A stretch of DNA of 64,000 bases, from NCBI GenBank assembly GCA_013397695.1, contig VYZI01000068.1, forward strand, positions 3,239,947-3,303,946, in the 5' to 3' direction. How positions within the stretch are numbered: position 1 is the first letter of the stretch; each line of letters starts with the position of its first letter. This DNA comes from Centropus unirufus (lineage: Eukaryota > Chordata > Aves > Cuculiformes > Centropidae). A model generated the notes under the pieces. That model worked only from the letters and a program-made list of their open reading frames with translations, was not told where the DNA came from and made no database searches. Position numbers and translations under genes: made by a program. This document shows positions 61,521-64,000 of this stretch, in pieces.

Positions 61521-64000
61521 TGGGATTGATGTGGATTTTTGGTACTGAAACTGGAGCCGCGCTTCCCCCCTGCGCTCGCTTAGTTACAGCTGCCCTCGGA
61601 GGTGCTTAACAGCCAGAGGTGCTACAGTTTTAATGCTTAAATTTCCAGAAGATTCGTTTGCCCAAAGGCATCTCAGGCTTCATCTGACTGACTTGCTTCC
61701 TCTACACTCCGGCCTCTCAGGTCTTGGAGCAGGTTTGCTGAGTCAACCTCCACACAAAAATTCAGCTCTAACTAATGCTTTGTCCTGAAAGGCTGAGTTT
61801 CATTCTTATATTAAAAAGTCAGTGGTTAAAACATTCTTGAGGTGAAGGACCTGGTTTACTTTCCTTTGTGAAACAAGGACTTTGGCACTTTTCTGCTTGT
61901 CAGGTAAACAGCTCACAGTCCAGGGGGACATGGAAGGGAAGAAAACACAGTCAGTCCCTTATGCTGGAGCTGCTCCACTTTGTACTCTGGAAGAATTAAA
62001 AATGCATTAGATCAGAGAGAGGGAATTAGTCTGTAACCTCGTGGCTATGGCACTCAGTTGGGAAGGACAAAAGATGGCTTTGTGTGACTTTATTAAGGAT
62101 CATTTGTATGTTTCATACCCATAAATCCAGAAACCATCGGTGGAGCAAGGACTTAAGCCCAGGACGCCTTGCTCCCAGTGATAGACCTCTTATCAGAATA
62201 GAGGCTTCTGCTTAATCTGGCTGAAGGCAAATGAAGCCTTCAGTCTATAAAAACTAAGAGGCTCAAAAGAAGGGGATGGAGCATGCCCTCTTTTTTTCTA
62301 TTCCCTTAGAATCATCCACAGACAAGCTCTTAGGAGACACAAGATTCCTTAAAGGAGGAAATTAATTGTTGCTGTGTCTTCATCATTCTTGAGGAGTTAT
62401 TTAATGGTTAAAGTACAGAGCAGAGACAGGAGTCTTCTCACTACACTTGTTTCCTTAATTTTTGAATGAGAAATGAGCACCTAAAACCTTCAGGAAAGCC
62501 TCTGCTCAAAGAAATAATAGCATTAAAATACCTGAACATCAAAGAGACTCAGAATTCCATGTACCGCTCTGTCCTTGGTATGCTCCTACCAACCACCTAG
62601 CCAAGGTTTGTAAATCTTGTTCTAAAGCATGAAATTCTTTCCCTGTGGTCAATGGGTTGTGCTTAGGCAAGCAAGTTTTCAAACCAAGTTTTCACATGCA
62701 AGTTCTTAAAAACTGAGCACCTCCACATTGCGTGTTACACCAGCTATGTTTCTTTTTAGTCTATTGTTTTGGAAAATCTCTTGGTCTGTGTTTAGATATA
62801 AAAGATGCAATGACATTGGTAATGTCGATATTCTTGACCGGAGAATGGAAACTAACTTTAATGGAATTCTGGTAATCTTGCAATAAAATTCCATTCATTA
62901 CACAACTTCTTTGTAGGTCAACAATCAAATAAAAAATTCATGACAGTCTTAAATAATAAGAAAAACAAGAGATCACAAAGATTAGGGATGGAAAAGGCCA
63001 TCACGGTCCTGACAAAGGACTTGTCTTTAACATTCTTCAGTGCTGTTTTGTCATGTTCGTTTTAAATGTCTCAGGTAATGGAGATTCAACTTCCCAAAGG
63101 ACACATCTCTTCGAAGCTGAATTCCTCCAATTATAAGGAATTTTTTTTCTGGTGATCAGGTTAATGGAAGTTTCTTATGTTTTAGCTCATTACTTTAGCT
63201 ATAGTGCCCTGTGTTCCCGTGCATAATTTATTTCTCCCACTGGTGTTTACATCTTCCCGATATGTATTATTTATGTCTAGCCTAAGTGTGCAAAATATTT
63301 CACAGATGTTCAAGTTCTTCACTCTGATTATTTTTTTAAAAAGGTAAAAGAAAGGAATAAAATAGAAATCAAAACTAAAGTGGAAACCTTATAGGGAACT
63401 ATTTTTAAAATACCTTTATTTACACTTTTGTGCATAGCATGAAGATGCAACCCAGTATCATACACTCTTTTGCCTTTGTCAACACACACTTGCCATGCTT
63501 TTCCTCTTAAAGCGCTTTGAAAGATGCTTTTCCTATACATTTTCTTGTTTTTCTTCCACAGCTTAAATTAAAACAATACAATCCTAAATAGGAACCAAGT
63601 TTGCATAAATTGTTTCAACAGTTATATAGTTGCCTTGTTAAAAGAGCATGCTGTTTTGCTAATACAAAATTGTCTTTACTCATTGGACAGACATCAGAAT
63701 ATTGTGCGTTTCCTGAGCCTTCTGTAATGTATTCTTGCAAGCCATGATACAGTCACTTCTTGATCCTGTTTTGGACAAAGTAACTTGGACTTCTAACCTC
63801 TGTGATTGTTAATCAGTTTTTTTCAGATCTAGCAGTATTCCAACAATGTCTTTCTGAACATTTCTAATTTTTAAGCACCTCAAAAGTGTACAGTAGAATT
63901 GGATACAGTTATGTCACCACCCAGCATCTGAAGGCTGTATTGAATGCCTCAGAACATCCTTCCAGGAGATTCTCTTTACTTGGCTAACCACTGTGACCCT
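61521..64000. other. Sequence upstream of the DCLK1 promoter
   Basis: AT-rich sequence beyond the CpG island. I see no exon, repeat family or RNA gene. It may hold DCLK1 enhancers, but no evidence for that is visible. Confidence 0.5.

Noticed and set aside
1..64000. CRISPR arrays, operons, phage or other prokaryote-type systems
   Set aside because: No regularly spaced repeats, ribosome binding sites or dense coding. The content is vertebrate gene, introns and retroelements.

Overview
This is one 64-kb piece of a vertebrate nuclear genome, almost certainly a bird. The repeats point that way: CR1 LINE fragments with intact 3' ends and the avian-type tail (variants of TTCTATGA/GATTCT), and a solo LTR of the bird ERVL type. 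There is one 20-N assembly gap. Nothing looks bacterial or plasmid-like: no operons, CRISPR arrays, tRNA or rRNA genes.

The only protein-coding gene I can support is DCLK1 (doublecortin-like kinase 1), on the minus strand. The window holds its 5' end. A CpG-island promoter lies at about 60.54-61.52 kb. A noncoding first exon ends in a strong donor at 60830. Exon 2 (57517..57905) carries the start codon at 57892 and the first doublecortin (DCX) domain. Exon 3 (46893..47239) carries the inter-domain linker and most of the second DCX domain. Together exons 2 and 3 encode residues 1-241. Exon 4 and the kinase half of the gene lie outside the window, to the left. Positions 1..46892 are therefore intron 3, 47240..57516 is intron 2 and 57906..60829 is intron 1. 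The last 2.5 kb is sequence upstream of the promoter.

The introns are AT-rich and contain scattered mobile-element remains. There are six young-type CR1 fragments (about 2.0, 12.5, 22.4, 25.3, 38.7 and 48.8 kb). There are two much older CR1-clade reverse-transcriptase relics in opposite orientation (11.2 kb minus, 13.6-15.6 kb plus). There is also one solo ERVL-type LTR (31.4-32.1 kb), a 24-bp tandem duplication, a few homopolymer and short tandem repeats, and a diverged pair of related segments of about 190 bp on either side of exon 2. I find no undescribed system. The points most worth a second look are that repeat pair, the old LINE relics and the octamer motif at the promoter.
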